42,170 bases of DNA from an uncultured bacterium (GCA_900314465.1 OMVK01000036.1:1-42170), one strand, 5' to 3'. Counted from the stretch's first letter, positions 18,047 through 26,307 are shown. Notes: generated by a model from the letters alone, not told the origin. Program-made: numbers and translations.

Positions 18047-19136
18047 ATTTTTCCTCCTTAATATTTCCATTTTTTATCTTAAATATTTTACTACCACTCT
18101 TTAACTTCTTTGATATTTTAGTTAATTCAGTAGTTGTAATAAATGTTTGAATATCATCATCAATAAAATCAAGAATATTATGTATCTTTTTCTTATCTAA
18201 TTCACTAAATAAATCATCTAATATTAATATTGGTGTAATACCTTTGTCTTTTCTAAATATGTCTATTTCAGACATTTTAAATGCTATTATAGCATTTTTT
18301 TGTTCACCTTCTGAACCATAATCTCTTAAATTCTTATTATTTATATAAAAATTATAGTCATCATGATGAATACCAATATTAGTTTTACCCAAAGTAATAT
18401 CTCTATCTAAATTTTTTTTATATATTAATTTTAATTCATCTTTATTTTTGTTAATAAAATCAGATTTATAAACAATATTTAAACCAGATTTACCTGTTAT
18501 TTTTAAATAATCTTCTTTTATATAATTATTTAAATTATTAATAAAATTAAATCTATATTCATATATTTTTAGACCTAATTCTATTAACTTATCATCTAAG
18601 ATATCTAAATAACTTTTTGATGCATTAGCATTAAAATATAACATTTTTAAATAGGAATTACGTTGTTTCAAAACATGATTATAGTTAGATAATATTTTCA
18701 AATATTCATTACTATACTGTGATAATTCAATATTTATTAGCCTTCTTCTTGTATTAGGTGTATCTTTTATTAATTTTAAATCTTCTGATGTAAATAATAT
18801 AATATTAATATTAGATAAATAATTACTTAATCTATCTATTTTATTATTATTAATAAAAACTGTCTTAGAATCTTTAGATAATACTACTTTATATTTATTC
18901 TTAATATTATCTTTAATAGTACCTTCTACCATACAATAATCATTATTATCTTTAATAACTATTGCATCTTTAGAACCCCTAAAAGATTTAGTAAAAGCAA
19001 GTACATATAATGCTTCAACTATATTAGTCTTACCTACTCCATTCTCACCTATAATAATATTTTTAGAGGAATCAAATGATAAATTCAATTTAGAATAATT
19101 ACGAAAATTAGTAAGTTTTAAATTAAGAATTTTCAT
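18039..19136 (-). CDS. recF: DNA replication and repair protein RecF
   Basis: 365 residues from ATG 19136 ([14 protein letters not shown], the family start), with a GGGGG SD 5 nt upstream. SMC-like ATPase: Walker A GENGVGKT (30-37), signature [13 protein letters not shown] and Walker [13 protein letters not shown]. It loads RecA at gaps with RecO and RecR. It heads the recF-gyrB-gyrA operon. The S4-domain gene rlbA (yaaA), usually just upstream of recF, is missing; a comK-like gene occupies that place. The upstream promoter overlaps a 24-bp palindrome. Confidence 0.95.
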   Translation of the reverse strand: MKILNLKLTNFRNYSKLNLSFDSSKNIIIGENGVGKTNIVEALYVLAFTKSFRGSKDAIVIKDNNDYCMVEGTIKDNIKNKYKVVLSKDSKTVFINNNKIDRLSNYLSNINIILFTSEDLKLIKDTPNTRRRLINIELSQYSNEYLKILSNYNHVLKQRNSYLKMLYFNANASKSYLDILDDKLIELGLKIYEYRFNFINNLNNYIKEDYLKITGKSGLNIVYKSDFINKNKDELKLIYKKNLDRDITLGKTNIGIHHDDYNFYINNKNLRDYGSEGEQKNAIIAFKMSEIDIFRKDKGITPILILDDLFSELDKKKIHNILDFIDDDIQTFITTTELTKISKKLKSGSKIFKIKNGNIKEEKYE

Positions 19137-19182
19137 ATAAACCCCCATATGAATTGTTTTTAGGTGCTTTTTAGACTTTTTT

Positions 19183-19212
19183 AATACATCTATACATAGA
19201 TGTATTATAACA
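19183..19212 (-). promoter_or_regulatory. recF promoter overlapped by a 24-bp palindrome (putative operator)
   Basis: Minus strand extended -10 TGTTATAAT (TATAAT at 19204-19209). Its last bases are the first of a perfect inverted repeat with arms AATACATCTA/TAGATGTATT (19183-19192 and 19197-19206, 4-bp centre). No good -35 is visible. There is no U run after the repeat, so an operator or leader hairpin fits better than a terminator. Confidence 0.55.
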
Positions 19213-19229
19213 CAATTAATTAAGTTATT

Positions 19230-19694
19230 TTAATAATTTAAACGATTTTTGTCATTTTTATTAATTTTAAAAGCAAGTTTATATGCTCTAAGTATTTGGT
19301 TATCTAAAATATTTTTAGATACAGATAAACAAATAACTCTATTATTAGTAAATCTAATATAAGATTTATCTAATATTTCATCATAATAATTAGTACTTAT
19401 ATTAAATAAATTTAACCAGCAGCAACTTGATAATCTAGGACTTGATGTTGGAAAAAAAATAATAGGATTAATTTCATCAACGATAATTGGTGCTTTATAA
19501 GAATATCCAGTTAATTTCTTAGTTCCAAGTAATCTTCCACCATAAGTAGAACCATGATATATGCAATTAGAATTAATAATAGCATTAGGTTTTCTTGCAA
19601 TAATATAACTATTATCGGCATCATATACAAGTGAGCTTTTCTTTCCATATGGCAATATAGCAAGTGTCTTAGATGTTATAACATAATCTTTCAT
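19230..19694 (-). CDS. comK: ComK-family transcription factor (C-terminally short)
   Basis: 154 residues. The ComK signatures line up in order: KTLAILPYG near the N-terminus, CIYHGSTYGGRLLGTKKLTG (compare CRFFGSSYAGRKAGT in B. subtilis), KAPIIVDEINPIIFFPTSSP, CCWLNLFNI, and NILDNQILRAYKLAF near the end. ComK binds paired AT-boxes in the minor groove and switches on DNA-uptake genes. B. subtilis ComK is 192 residues; this one stops before the segment holding FMLYP, the MecA/ClpCP recognition motif. An AAGGAGG SD lies 6 nt before ATG. It is separated from dnaN by a terminator, and upstream are two tandem AAAAAAGGAG-like motifs and one AAAA-N5-TTTT box (19761-19773), which is weak evidence in such AT-rich DNA. 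Confidence 0.82.
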   Translation of the reverse strand: MKDYVITSKTLAILPYGKKSSLVYDADNSYIIARKPNAIINSNCIYHGSTYGGRLLGTKKLTGYSYKAPIIVDEINPIIFFPTSSPRLSSCCWLNLFNISTNYYDEILDKSYIRFTNNRVICLSVSKNILDNQILRAYKLAFKINKNDKNRLNY

Positions 19695-19778
19695 AATTTT
19701 CCTCCTTTCATGTCTAGTATGCTAGCAATTATTTTTCTCCTTTTTTCTCCTTTTTTTCAAAAAATTAAATTTTTACAT

Positions 19779-19801
19779 AAAAAAAAAGCAAAATTGCTTT
19801 T
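19779..19801 (-). terminator. Rho-independent terminator of dnaN
   Basis: Minus strand: 7-bp stem AAAGCAA/TTGCTTT (19794-19800 with 19785-19791) followed by nine U residues, immediately after the dnaN stop. Confidence 0.85.
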
Positions 19802-20923
19802 TTAATATGTCTTAATTGGTAAAATTAGTTGAATTAAAGATTCATCACTTGCACTCTTAATAATAATTGGTTTAGAATCACTGTTCATAAGTATAAGTAT
19901 ATCTTCATCTTCAAATGTTCTTAAAGCTTCCATCATATATCTTGCAGAAAAACTAATAGATATTGGATCAGTTACATTTCTTTCAACTTTAATTTTATCT
20001 TCTACTTTTCCTATTTCACTTGCATAAGATGAAATTGTTAATTCATCACCTTCAGCTTCCATTTTAACAATATTACGATCCTTATTTTGTGTTAATAAAG
20101 CTGCACGATCAATAGATGCATAATAATCATTTAACTTAGTTGTAATAATATAAGCAAAATCTGTAGGTATAAAATTAGATGTATTTGGAAATTCTCCAGC
20201 AAGTAAATTAGATTGGAATACTATATTTTGATATTTAAACATAATCTTTTTACTAAAGATATGTATTTCAACAATGGAATCATTATCTTCAAGTATATGA
20301 TCAAGTTCACTAATATTTTTACCAGGAATAACAATATTTACTGATTCATTATATGGTTCACCTAAAGTTATAGTCTTTTTAGCAAGTCTATAAGAGTCTG
20401 TTGCAATACATTCAAGTGTATCACCATTTATTTTTATGTTTAACCCAGTTAATATAGGTCTTGATTCTTGTGTTGATATAGCGAATATTGTTTGATTAAT
20501 CAATCTCTTTAAATCTGATGATTTAAGTTCGATATGATTAGCATTTTCTTCAAGTGATATTTCTGGATAATCTAAACTATTTAAACAATTTAAGTTATAT
20601 TTAGAATTTTCAGTATAAATAACTATCTTTAAATCATCTACTACTTCAAAATTAATAATATCGCTAGGCATTTTCTTAATAATATCTAGTATATATTTAG
20701 ATTGAATAATAATAGTACCTTCTGAATCTATAGATTCAATATCTTTTGCTGGTATAAATGATTTAATAGTTAAATCAGTATCACTAGCTGTTAAAGATAA
20801 TCCTTCTTTTGTTAATTCAAATTTAATACCATTTAATATTGGAATAATATTTTTAGATGATATTGCTCTACTTACATTTGTAAGACTACTTAATATAATA
20901 TTTTTTTTAATAGAAAATTTCAT
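19802..20923 (-). CDS. dnaN: DNA polymerase III beta subunit (sliding clamp)
   Basis: 373 residues, standard length, with three clamp domains. It starts MKFSIKKNIILSSLTNVSRA and contains SRPILTGLNIKINGDTLECIATDSYRLA in the middle domain and a C-terminal SDESLIQLILPIKTY in which LILPIK closely matches the family end LILPVR. As a dimer ring it tethers polymerase to DNA. It follows dnaA as usual and is terminated by a strong hairpin before the comK-like gene. Confidence 0.97.
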   Translation of the reverse strand: MKFSIKKNIILSSLTNVSRAISSKNIIPILNGIKFELTKEGLSLTASDTDLTIKSFIPAKDIESIDSEGTIIIQSKYILDIIKKMPSDIINFEVVDDLKIVIYTENSKYNLNCLNSLDYPEISLEENANHIELKSSDLKRLINQTIFAISTQESRPILTGLNIKINGDTLECIATDSYRLAKKTITLGEPYNESVNIVIPGKNISELDHILEDNDSIVEIHIFSKKIMFKYQNIVFQSNLLAGEFPNTSNFIPTDFAYIITTKLNDYYASIDRAALLTQNKDRNIVKMEAEGDELTISSYASEIGKVEDKIKVERNVTDPISISFSARYMMEALRTFEDEDILILMNSDSKPIIIKSASDESLIQLILPIKTY

Positions 20924-21052
20924 TTTTCTTCCCTCTTTCTTAATTATTTATATTTTATATATTATTATTATAGATGTTGAAACTGTTGAAAACTCATGAT
21001 TTATACACAATATCGTAATTTGTTATTGTTGAAAACTTTTGAGTTGTTAACA
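20924..21052. other. dnaA-dnaN intergenic region with DnaA-box-like motifs
   Basis: Contains TTATACACA (21001-21009), one base from the DnaA consensus TTATCCACA, and two copies of TGTTGAAAA (20984-20992, 21027-21035) plus TGTTGAAAC (20975-20983). These TGTTGAAA motifs recur in the spacer upstream of dnaA, giving the two-part (bipartite) origin layout known from B. subtilis. The dnaN start and its SD (GAGGGAAG) are at the left end. Confidence 0.6.
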
Positions 21053-22417
21053 TTAACTTATTATTTTATCTTTAATTTCTTTAATTTCGTTCCTTAATTT
21101 TTCATCAGTTTTTAACTGTTCTTCTACTTTATCACAGGCATGTATTACTGTAGCATGATCTCTATTGAATTCAAGTCCTATTTTTTCGATAGTTTCATCT
21201 GTATTCATTTTACATAAATACATAGCAACTTGTCTTGCATTGTTGATAACTGCATTTCTTTTCTTACTCTTAAGCGATTCTTCGGTTAAGTCGTAGTATT
21301 CTGCGACCGCTTTTCTTATTTTTGCTATATCATTTGATAAGTAAATTGAACTATTTAAATAATCTTTTAGGGCTTCTTTTGCAAAGTCTAAATCTATTTT
21401 ATCATTATTATACATAGCTGTGTATGCATATAACCTATTTATTGCACCTTCTAGGTGTCTAACATCTGATTCTGAGTTATTGGCGATATACTCAAGTACT
21501 TCAGGTTCAATTAGCTTACTAGTTTCATGACCGGCAATTTTATTTTTTAATATTTTCAGTTTTAAATCGTAATCCGGAGGCATAATATTTACTGGAAGTC
21601 CCCAAGTAAAACGAGTTCTTAAACGTTCCTCTAATAATTTTAAATCATCAGGAGATCTATCAGATGATATTATTATTTGTTTATTTAAACCGTGCAAAGT
21701 GTTGAAAGTGTTGAAAAACTCATCTTGACTCTTATTTGCATTACCAAGCATTTGAATATCATCAATTAATAAGACATCGATATTACGATATTTATCTTTA
21801 AAGTTTTTAACTAAATTGAAGTTATCTTCTCCAGGCTTTTTACGATTTATCTCGGTAAAATCGTTAATAAATTGTTCAGATGTTATATATAATACTGATA
21901 AATTAGTGTTTTGAACAATATAATTACCAATCGCATTCATTAAGTGAGTTTTTCCTAACCCACTCCTACCCCATAAAAATAAGGGATTATACAATTTTCC
22001 TGGTGATTCTGCAACTGCTAATGAAACTGTTTGTGCAAGTCTATTTGAATCCCCTACTACAAAATTATCAAATGTATAATTTTGATTTAAATTGTTATTA
22101 ATATTTTTGTTTTCAACAATAATATCTTGATTACTATCTTCTTCTTTAATTACTTCGATTTTTTTATCATCATTGCTTTCAGTAACTAATACAAAAGTGT
22201 AATCTTTTCCCGTAACTTCCTTGATTCCTTCGTCAATTAAATCACTATATTTAGTTTCAATAAAGTTCTTTTTAAACTCACTAGTTATATAAATTTTAAA
22301 TTCATTATTATCAATACTTAATAATTTAGTGTCCTTAAACCAAGTATTAAATGAAATATTGGTAAGTTTTGAACTAAAATAATTAAGAATTTTTTGCCAA
22401 ATTTCCTCCGTTTTCAT
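21053..22417 (-). CDS. dnaA: Chromosomal replication initiator DnaA
   Basis: 454 residues. Domain I is at 1-75 (EEIWQKILNYFSSKL, NTWFKD) and a short asparagine-rich linker at 85-113. The AAA+ domain has YTFDNFVVGDSNRLA, Walker A GRSGLGKT (150-157) and Walker B VLLIDDIQML. The helix-turn-helix domain IV has the signature NRDHATVIHACDKV. The recognition helix is canonical, yet most boxes around the gene are not. The SD is AGGGTGG, close to ATG. Confidence 0.98.
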   Translation of the reverse strand: MKTEEIWQKILNYFSSKLTNISFNTWFKDTKLLSIDNNEFKIYITSEFKKNFIETKYSDLIDEGIKEVTGKDYTFVLVTESNDDKKIEVIKEEDSNQDIIVENKNINNNLNQNYTFDNFVVGDSNRLAQTVSLAVAESPGKLYNPLFLWGRSGLGKTHLMNAIGNYIVQNTNLSVLYITSEQFINDFTEINRKKPGEDNFNLVKNFKDKYRNIDVLLIDDIQMLGNANKSQDEFFNTFNTLHGLNKQIIISSDRSPDDLKLLEERLRTRFTWGLPVNIMPPDYDLKLKILKNKIAGHETSKLIEPEVLEYIANNSESDVRHLEGAINRLYAYTAMYNNDKIDLDFAKEALKDYLNSSIYLSNDIAKIRKAVAEYYDLTEESLKSKKRNAVINNARQVAMYLCKMNTDETIEKIGLEFNRDHATVIHACDKVEEQLKTDEKLRNEIKEIKDKIIS

Positions 22418-22755
22418 TTAACCACCCTGTCTAAGCTCATTTCAATTTAAATTTTAAATTTTTTTGTTGATAAAGTAAATAGATAATAATTGTTAACAAA
22501 GTTTTCAACGAGTTATTAATAAAGTTATTAACAATTACTTGCCTATAATATCGCATATTAAATAGGTTTTCAACGCTTTCAACAAATTTTTAAAAATAGT
22601 TTTTGTTGAAAGTTGAAAAGTTATTAACAATGAACGTTGAAAATGTTGAAAACTTTGTTAATTATTAACAATTACGAACAATGAACTAATTTTGGTTGAC
22701 TTAAAAAAATTATTATAATATAATAACTTTGCTTTGAGATGTGGAGGTGTTGCTC
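22418..22755. other. oriC: Replication origin spacer (oriC) between dnaA and rpmH
   Basis: A 338-bp non-coding region at the point where gene orientation flips from all-minus to all-plus. It is packed with nine-base motifs two mismatches from the DnaA box: TTATTAACA at 22525, 22621 and 22662; TTGTTAACA at 22490; TTTTCAACG at 22502 and 22567; CTTTCAACA at 22576; and the reverse form TGTTGAAAA/G, CGTTGAAAA at 22604, 22635 and 22644. The 22702-22728 stretch is pure A/T except for one C and could be the unwinding element; it also carries the rpmH promoter. No exact TTATCCACA is present. Confidence 0.8.
22696..22724 (+). promoter_or_regulatory. Promoter of rpmH-rnpA-yidC-jag
   Basis: -35 TTGACT (22696-22701), 17-nt spacer, -10 TATAAT (22719-22724), 32 nt before the rpmH start. 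Confidence 0.85.
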
Positions 22756-22878
22756 ATGAAAAGAACTTATCAACCAAATAAAAGAAAAGCAGCAAAGAAA
22801 CATGGTTTCTTTGCTCGTAAGAATTCAAAAGTTTTAAATACACGTAGAGCAAAAGGCCGTAAAGTACTTTGCAAATAA
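22756..22878 (+). CDS. rpmH: 50S ribosomal protein L34
   Basis: 40 residues: starts [20 protein letters not shown] and ends [11 protein letters not shown]. This is the L34 sequence with highly basic composition. It is about four residues shorter than the usual 44 because the NGRKV-type segment in the middle is compressed. The SD GGAGGTG lies 7 nt before ATG. First gene of the right replichore, next to rnpA as in nearly all bacteria. Confidence 0.96.
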   Translation: MKRTYQPNKRKAAKKHGFFARKNSKVLNTRRAKGRKVLCK

Positions 22879-22881
22879 GAT

Positions 22882-22903
22882 AACCACCACATGTGGTTTT
22901 TTT
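22882..22903 (+). terminator. Intrinsic terminator/attenuator between rpmH and rnpA
   Basis: Stem AACCAC/GTGGTT (22882-22887 with 22893-22898) and a seven-U run (22897-22903) right after the rpmH stop. It would make L34 mRNA more abundant than rnpA mRNA. Confidence 0.8.
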
Positions 22904-22923
22904 ATTTTGAGTAGGTGACATTT

Positions 22924-23238
22924 ATGAGAAAATATGAAATAGTTAGAAGCCATGATGATTTTGATAATATAATTAAGAATGGTAAATGTGTAAAAAATAA
23001 ATATTATATTATATATAATAAGGATAATAGTCTTAATTATGCAAGATTTGGTATAGCAGTAGGAAAGAAAATAGGTAATGCTGTTACTAGAAATAAAATT
23101 AAAAGACAAATTCGCTCAATAGTTTCTAATAATAAAAAATTATTTCCAATTAGTAAGGATTATATTATAATAATTAAGAAATCAATTTTGGAAGTCGATT
23201 ACAAGACTATGGAAAATGAGATTAAAAATTTATTATAA
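22924..23238 (+). CDS. rnpA: Ribonuclease P protein component
   Basis: 104 residues from ATG 22924; the in-frame GTG at 22915 is part of the AGGTG SD. It shows NYARFGIAVGKKIGNAVTRN and the RNR-type motif RNKIKRQIRSI on the basic helix that contacts P RNA. It supports tRNA 5' maturation. The gene is 45 nt beyond rpmH behind the attenuator, and yidC follows at 11 nt. Confidence 0.94.
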   Translation: MRKYEIVRSHDDFDNIIKNGKCVKNKYYIIYNKDNSLNYARFGIAVGKKIGNAVTRNKIKRQIRSIVSNNKKLFPISKDYIIIIKKSILEVDYKTMENEIKNLL

Positions 23239-23249
23239 GGAATATTATT

Positions 23250-24200
23250 ATGAAAGAAAAAAAGAATAGATTTAAAAAAGTAATACTTGTATTACTAGTT
23301 ATGTTTTTATTAACTGGTTGTACTAAGAATTTAAAAAATGAAAATAATCAGGCTGTTACCAATCCTGAAACAGGGCAGTCTTTAACTGCTAATATATTAT
23401 GTCTTCCTGAAGATGAGACATTGCTTAATATATATAAGGAAAATAAAGATAGGCTAGGGGTTAACTTAGACTCACTTGATATATGTTCTAATATGCACGT
23501 TGGAGCAGGTGATAATTATGATGGCTTATGGTCACAAATATTTGTAAGACCACTTGCTTGGTTAATTATTAAATTAGGCTTATTAGTTAATAACTATGGT
23601 ATTTCAGTTATGTTAATTGGTTTAATTATTAGGTTAATATTACTTCCATTTACTATAACAAGTACAAAACAAAATGAAAAAATGAAAGAAATGCAACCTG
23701 CACTTGCTAAATTAGAGAAGAAATATGAAAACAAAACAGATGCTGAATCACAAAGTAGAAAAGCACAAGAAACATTAGTACTTTATCAAAAATATAAAAT
23801 TAATCCAATGACTTCTTGTTTAGTATCATTTATTCAACTTCCTTTATTCTTTGCCTTTCTAGAAGCAATTAATAGAACACCAGCAATATTTGAAAATTAT
23901 TTAGGACCTTTCCAATTAGGAACTACACCAATATTTGGTTTAACACATGGTAACTATTGGTATATATTATTAGTTGTACTTATTATGGTATTTACAATAC
24001 TTTCGTTTATTACAAGTATGTCATCAATGAGTGGTAATAGCGATCAACAAAAACAAACCCAAATGATGATGATAATGATGATAGTATTTATTGGTATTGC
24101 ATCACTTCAATTACCAAGTGCAATTGCTTTATACTGGGTAGTTACAAATGCATTTAGTGTAGTACAAACTTATATAGTAAGAAAGGTTGGTAGTAAATAA
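23250..24200 (+). CDS. yidC: Membrane protein insertase YidC (SpoIIIJ type, lipoprotein)
   Basis: 316 residues. A lipoprotein signal peptide with lipobox LLTGC (C24) is followed by an extracytoplasmic segment to about 85. Five membrane segments then form the YidC core, including IIRLILLPFTI with the conserved groove arginine, MTSCLVSFIQLPLFFAFLEA, and the last two segments around LPSAIALYWVVTNAFSVVQTY. A charged coiled-coil hairpin (KMKEMQPALAKLEKKYENKT) lies between the first two core segments. It inserts membrane proteins alone or with Sec, fed by the SRP whose RNA is also in this window. Its stop overlaps the jag start (TAATG). Confidence 0.95.
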   Translation: MKEKKNRFKKVILVLLVMFLLTGCTKNLKNENNQAVTNPETGQSLTANILCLPEDETLLNIYKENKDRLGVNLDSLDICSNMHVGAGDNYDGLWSQIFVRPLAWLIIKLGLLVNNYGISVMLIGLIIRLILLPFTITSTKQNEKMKEMQPALAKLEKKYENKTDAESQSRKAQETLVLYQKYKINPMTSCLVSFIQLPLFFAFLEAINRTPAIFENYLGPFQLGTTPIFGLTHGNYWYILLVVLIMVFTILSFITSMSSMSGNSDQQKQTQMMMIMMIVFIGIASLQLPSAIALYWVVTNAFSVVQTYIVRKVGSK

Positions 24201-24811
24201 TGAAAGAACATACTTATGAAGGAAAAAACGAGGAAGAATTAGTTAAAGAAGCTTACAAAGATTTATCTGTAGATCAAAGTAATTCTTATTATTATGTTAC
24301 TAAAGAAAAAGTTGGATTATTAAAAAAAGAAGTAGTAACTATTCATATGGTTACTCAAGAAGAAGTAATTGAATTTATTAAAGATTATCTTACTAAATTA
24401 ACTAATGATATGGGCATTAAAACAACTATGGAAACTGCTGTTAGAGATGATCATATAATTATTAGAATGTTTTCTGATAATGATTCTTTACTAATAGGTT
24501 ATGAAGGAAGAACATTAAAAGCATTAACATTAGTACTTAAACAAGTAATAAATAATCAAATACATCAAAATTTAAATATCAATTTAGATGTATCTAATTA
24601 TCAAGAAAAAAGAGATAAAAGAATTGAAAGACTTGCTAAAAATATCGCAAGAGAAGTTGAACAAACAAAAAATCCTGTCACTATGGAAAATATGAATAGT
24701 TATGAAAGAAGAATTGTTCATAATATACTTGCTGATTCAGATAAAGTTTATACTAAATCTGAAGGTGAAGAACCAAATAGACATGTAATCGTATATCCAA
24801 AAGAGAGTTAA
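24200..24811 (+). CDS. jag: Jag/KhpB RNA-binding protein
   Basis: 203 residues: Jag N-terminal domain (1-52), KH domain (about 75-150, with IGYEGRTLKALTLVLKQVIN) and R3H domain (about 155-200, with MNSYERRIVHNILAD and RHVIVYP). The linker between the first two domains is unusually short. KhpB with KhpA binds RNA and influences cell elongation in other Firmicutes. It is translationally coupled to yidC, the conserved pairing. Confidence 0.93.
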   Translation: MKEHTYEGKNEEELVKEAYKDLSVDQSNSYYYVTKEKVGLLKKEVVTIHMVTQEEVIEFIKDYLTKLTNDMGIKTTMETAVRDDHIIIRMFSDNDSLLIGYEGRTLKALTLVLKQVINNQIHQNLNINLDVSNYQEKRDKRIERLAKNIAREVEQTKNPVTMENMNSYERRIVHNILADSDKVYTKSEGEEPNRHVIVYPKES

Positions 24812-24823
24812 ATCTCTTTTTTT
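24801..24823 (+). terminator. Rho-independent terminator after jag
   Basis: Stem AAGAGA/TCTCTT (24801-24806 with 24813-24818, loop GTTAAA) with seven U residues (24817-24823), overlapping the jag stop codon. Confidence 0.82.
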
Positions 24824-24838
24824 ATATCTTTATTATTA

Positions 24839-24861
24839 AAATTATTTCTAGAAAATAATTT
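24839..24861. promoter_or_regulatory. Degenerate Noc-type palindrome upstream of mnmE
   Basis: Left arm AAATTATTTC and right arm AAATAATTT are those of the 24-bp Noc sites. The centre is TAGA instead of CCGGG, one base shorter. It lies 56 bp upstream of the perfect site at 24895 and may be a decayed or half-strength site. Confidence 0.4.
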
Positions 24862-24894
24862 TAATAAATATACTAATATTTTTATATAGGTAGT

Positions 24895-24918
24895 AAATTA
24901 TTTCCCGGGAAATAATTT
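24895..24918. promoter_or_regulatory. Noc-binding palindrome (NBS 4) at the mnmE-noc operon promoter
   Basis: A perfect 24-bp palindrome, identical to NBS 1 in dnaX, with core ATTTCCCGGGAAAT (24900-24913). It ends 5 bp before the -10 element and covers the -35/spacer region of the operon that encodes Noc. Confidence 0.85.
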
Positions 24919-24929
24919 AGTGTTATAAT
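24901..24929 (+). promoter_or_regulatory. Promoter of mnmE-mnmG-rsmG-noc
   Basis: Extended -10 TGTTATAAT (TATAAT at 24924-24929). No consensus -35; the -35 position (24901-24906) is TTTCCC, part of NBS 4. It is 25 nt before the mnmE start. Confidence 0.65.
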
Positions 24930-24954
24930 AACGCCTGTAAAGGGGATGACTCTA

Positions 24955-26307
24955 GTGAATGAAAATATATGTGCTATATCTACTGCACTTGGTGTTGGGG
25001 CTATATCAATTGTAAGATGTTCTGGGACTGATGTTATAGATATTGTTAGTAAAATATATAAAGGAAAAGACTTACATAAAGTAGATAGTCATACAATTAA
25101 TTATGGACATATTGTTAGTAATGGTGAAATTATTGATGAAGTATTAGTAAGTGTTATGAGAGCACCTAAAACATTTACTAGAGAAGATATAATTGAGATA
25201 AATTCACATGGTGGTATTGCAACAACTAATAAGATTTACGAACTTTTACTTGAAAATGGATGTCGTGCAGCATTACCTGGTGAATTTACTAAAAAAGCTT
25301 TTTTAAATGGAAGAATAGATTTATTACAAGCTGAAGCTACTAACGATTTAATATTAAGTGATACTGATGAATCAAGAAAATATGCAATTAGTAGAATGGA
25401 TGGTAATTTATCTAAATTAATAAAAAAAGATAGAAAAAAATTAATAAGTTTACAATCAGAATTAGAAGTTGAATTTGATTATCCAGATGAATTTGATGGA
25501 CCGGAAATGACTAATGAAAGATTATTAAAATCATTAAATATTATTAAAGAAGATTTAAATAGTCTAATTGAACATGCAAGTGACGCTAAAATCATTAAAG
25601 ATGGTATTGATGTTGCTATTATTGGTAAACCTAATGTAGGTAAAAGTAGTATATTAAATAATTTGCTTGATGAAAATAAAGCGATTGTTACTAATATTGC
25701 TGGTACTACAAGAGATATTGTTGAAGGTTCTATTATGCTTTCTGGTATTAAATTAAATTTAATTGATACTGCGGGTATTAGAGAAACAGATGATATCGTA
25801 GAAAAAATAGGTGTAAATAAATCACTTGAAGTATTAAAAAATGCTAATTTAGCAATATTTGTATTAGATAATTCAGAAAAAATATCTGATGAAGAATTAA
25901 ATCTAATTAATAATACAAACATTAATAAAATAATATTTATTAATAAAAATGATTTAAATAGTAATATAGATATATCTAAAATTAAATCTAGTAATATTAT
26001 TTATGGTAATACAATTAATGCTAATGGACTTGATGATTTGAAAAAGAAAATTATAGATTTGTTTAATTTAGACGAAATAAAAAATAATAATTATAATTAT
26101 TTATCTAATGCAAGAGATATTGCTTTATGTATGAATGCATATAATTCAATTATGAATGCTATTACTTCGGTTAATAATAATATTCCATATGAAATGATTG
26201 CGGTTGATTTAAAAGATGCATATGATTATTTGGGTGAAATTATCGGAGAAAAGTATGATGAAGATGTAATTGATGAAATGTTTTCTAAATTTTGTGTAGG
26301 AAAGTAA
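24955..26307 (+). CDS. mnmE: tRNA modification GTPase MnmE
   Basis: 450 residues from GTG 24955 (MNENICAISTALGVGAISIV). An in-frame ATG at 24946 sits directly on the AAAGGGG SD, so the GTG, 9 nt downstream of it, is preferred. The N-terminal tetrahydrofolate-binding domain is at 1-115. The helical domain is interrupted by the G domain with G1 GKPNVGKSS (224-232), DTAG and NKND motifs, and the C-terminal FCVGK motif carries the conserved cysteine. With MnmG it installs the (carboxymethyl)aminomethyl group at wobble U34. Confidence 0.95.
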   Translation: MNENICAISTALGVGAISIVRCSGTDVIDIVSKIYKGKDLHKVDSHTINYGHIVSNGEIIDEVLVSVMRAPKTFTREDIIEINSHGGIATTNKIYELLLENGCRAALPGEFTKKAFLNGRIDLLQAEATNDLILSDTDESRKYAISRMDGNLSKLIKKDRKKLISLQSELEVEFDYPDEFDGPEMTNERLLKSLNIIKEDLNSLIEHASDAKIIKDGIDVAIIGKPNVGKSSILNNLLDENKAIVTNIAGTTRDIVEGSIMLSGIKLNLIDTAGIRETDDIVEKIGVNKSLEVLKNANLAIFVLDNSEKISDEELNLINNTNINKIIFINKNDLNSNIDISKIKSSNIIYGNTINANGLDDLKKKIIDLFNLDEIKNNNYNYLSNARDIALCMNAYNSIMNAITSVNNNIPYEMIAVDLKDAYDYLGEIIGEKYDEDVIDEMFSKFCVGK

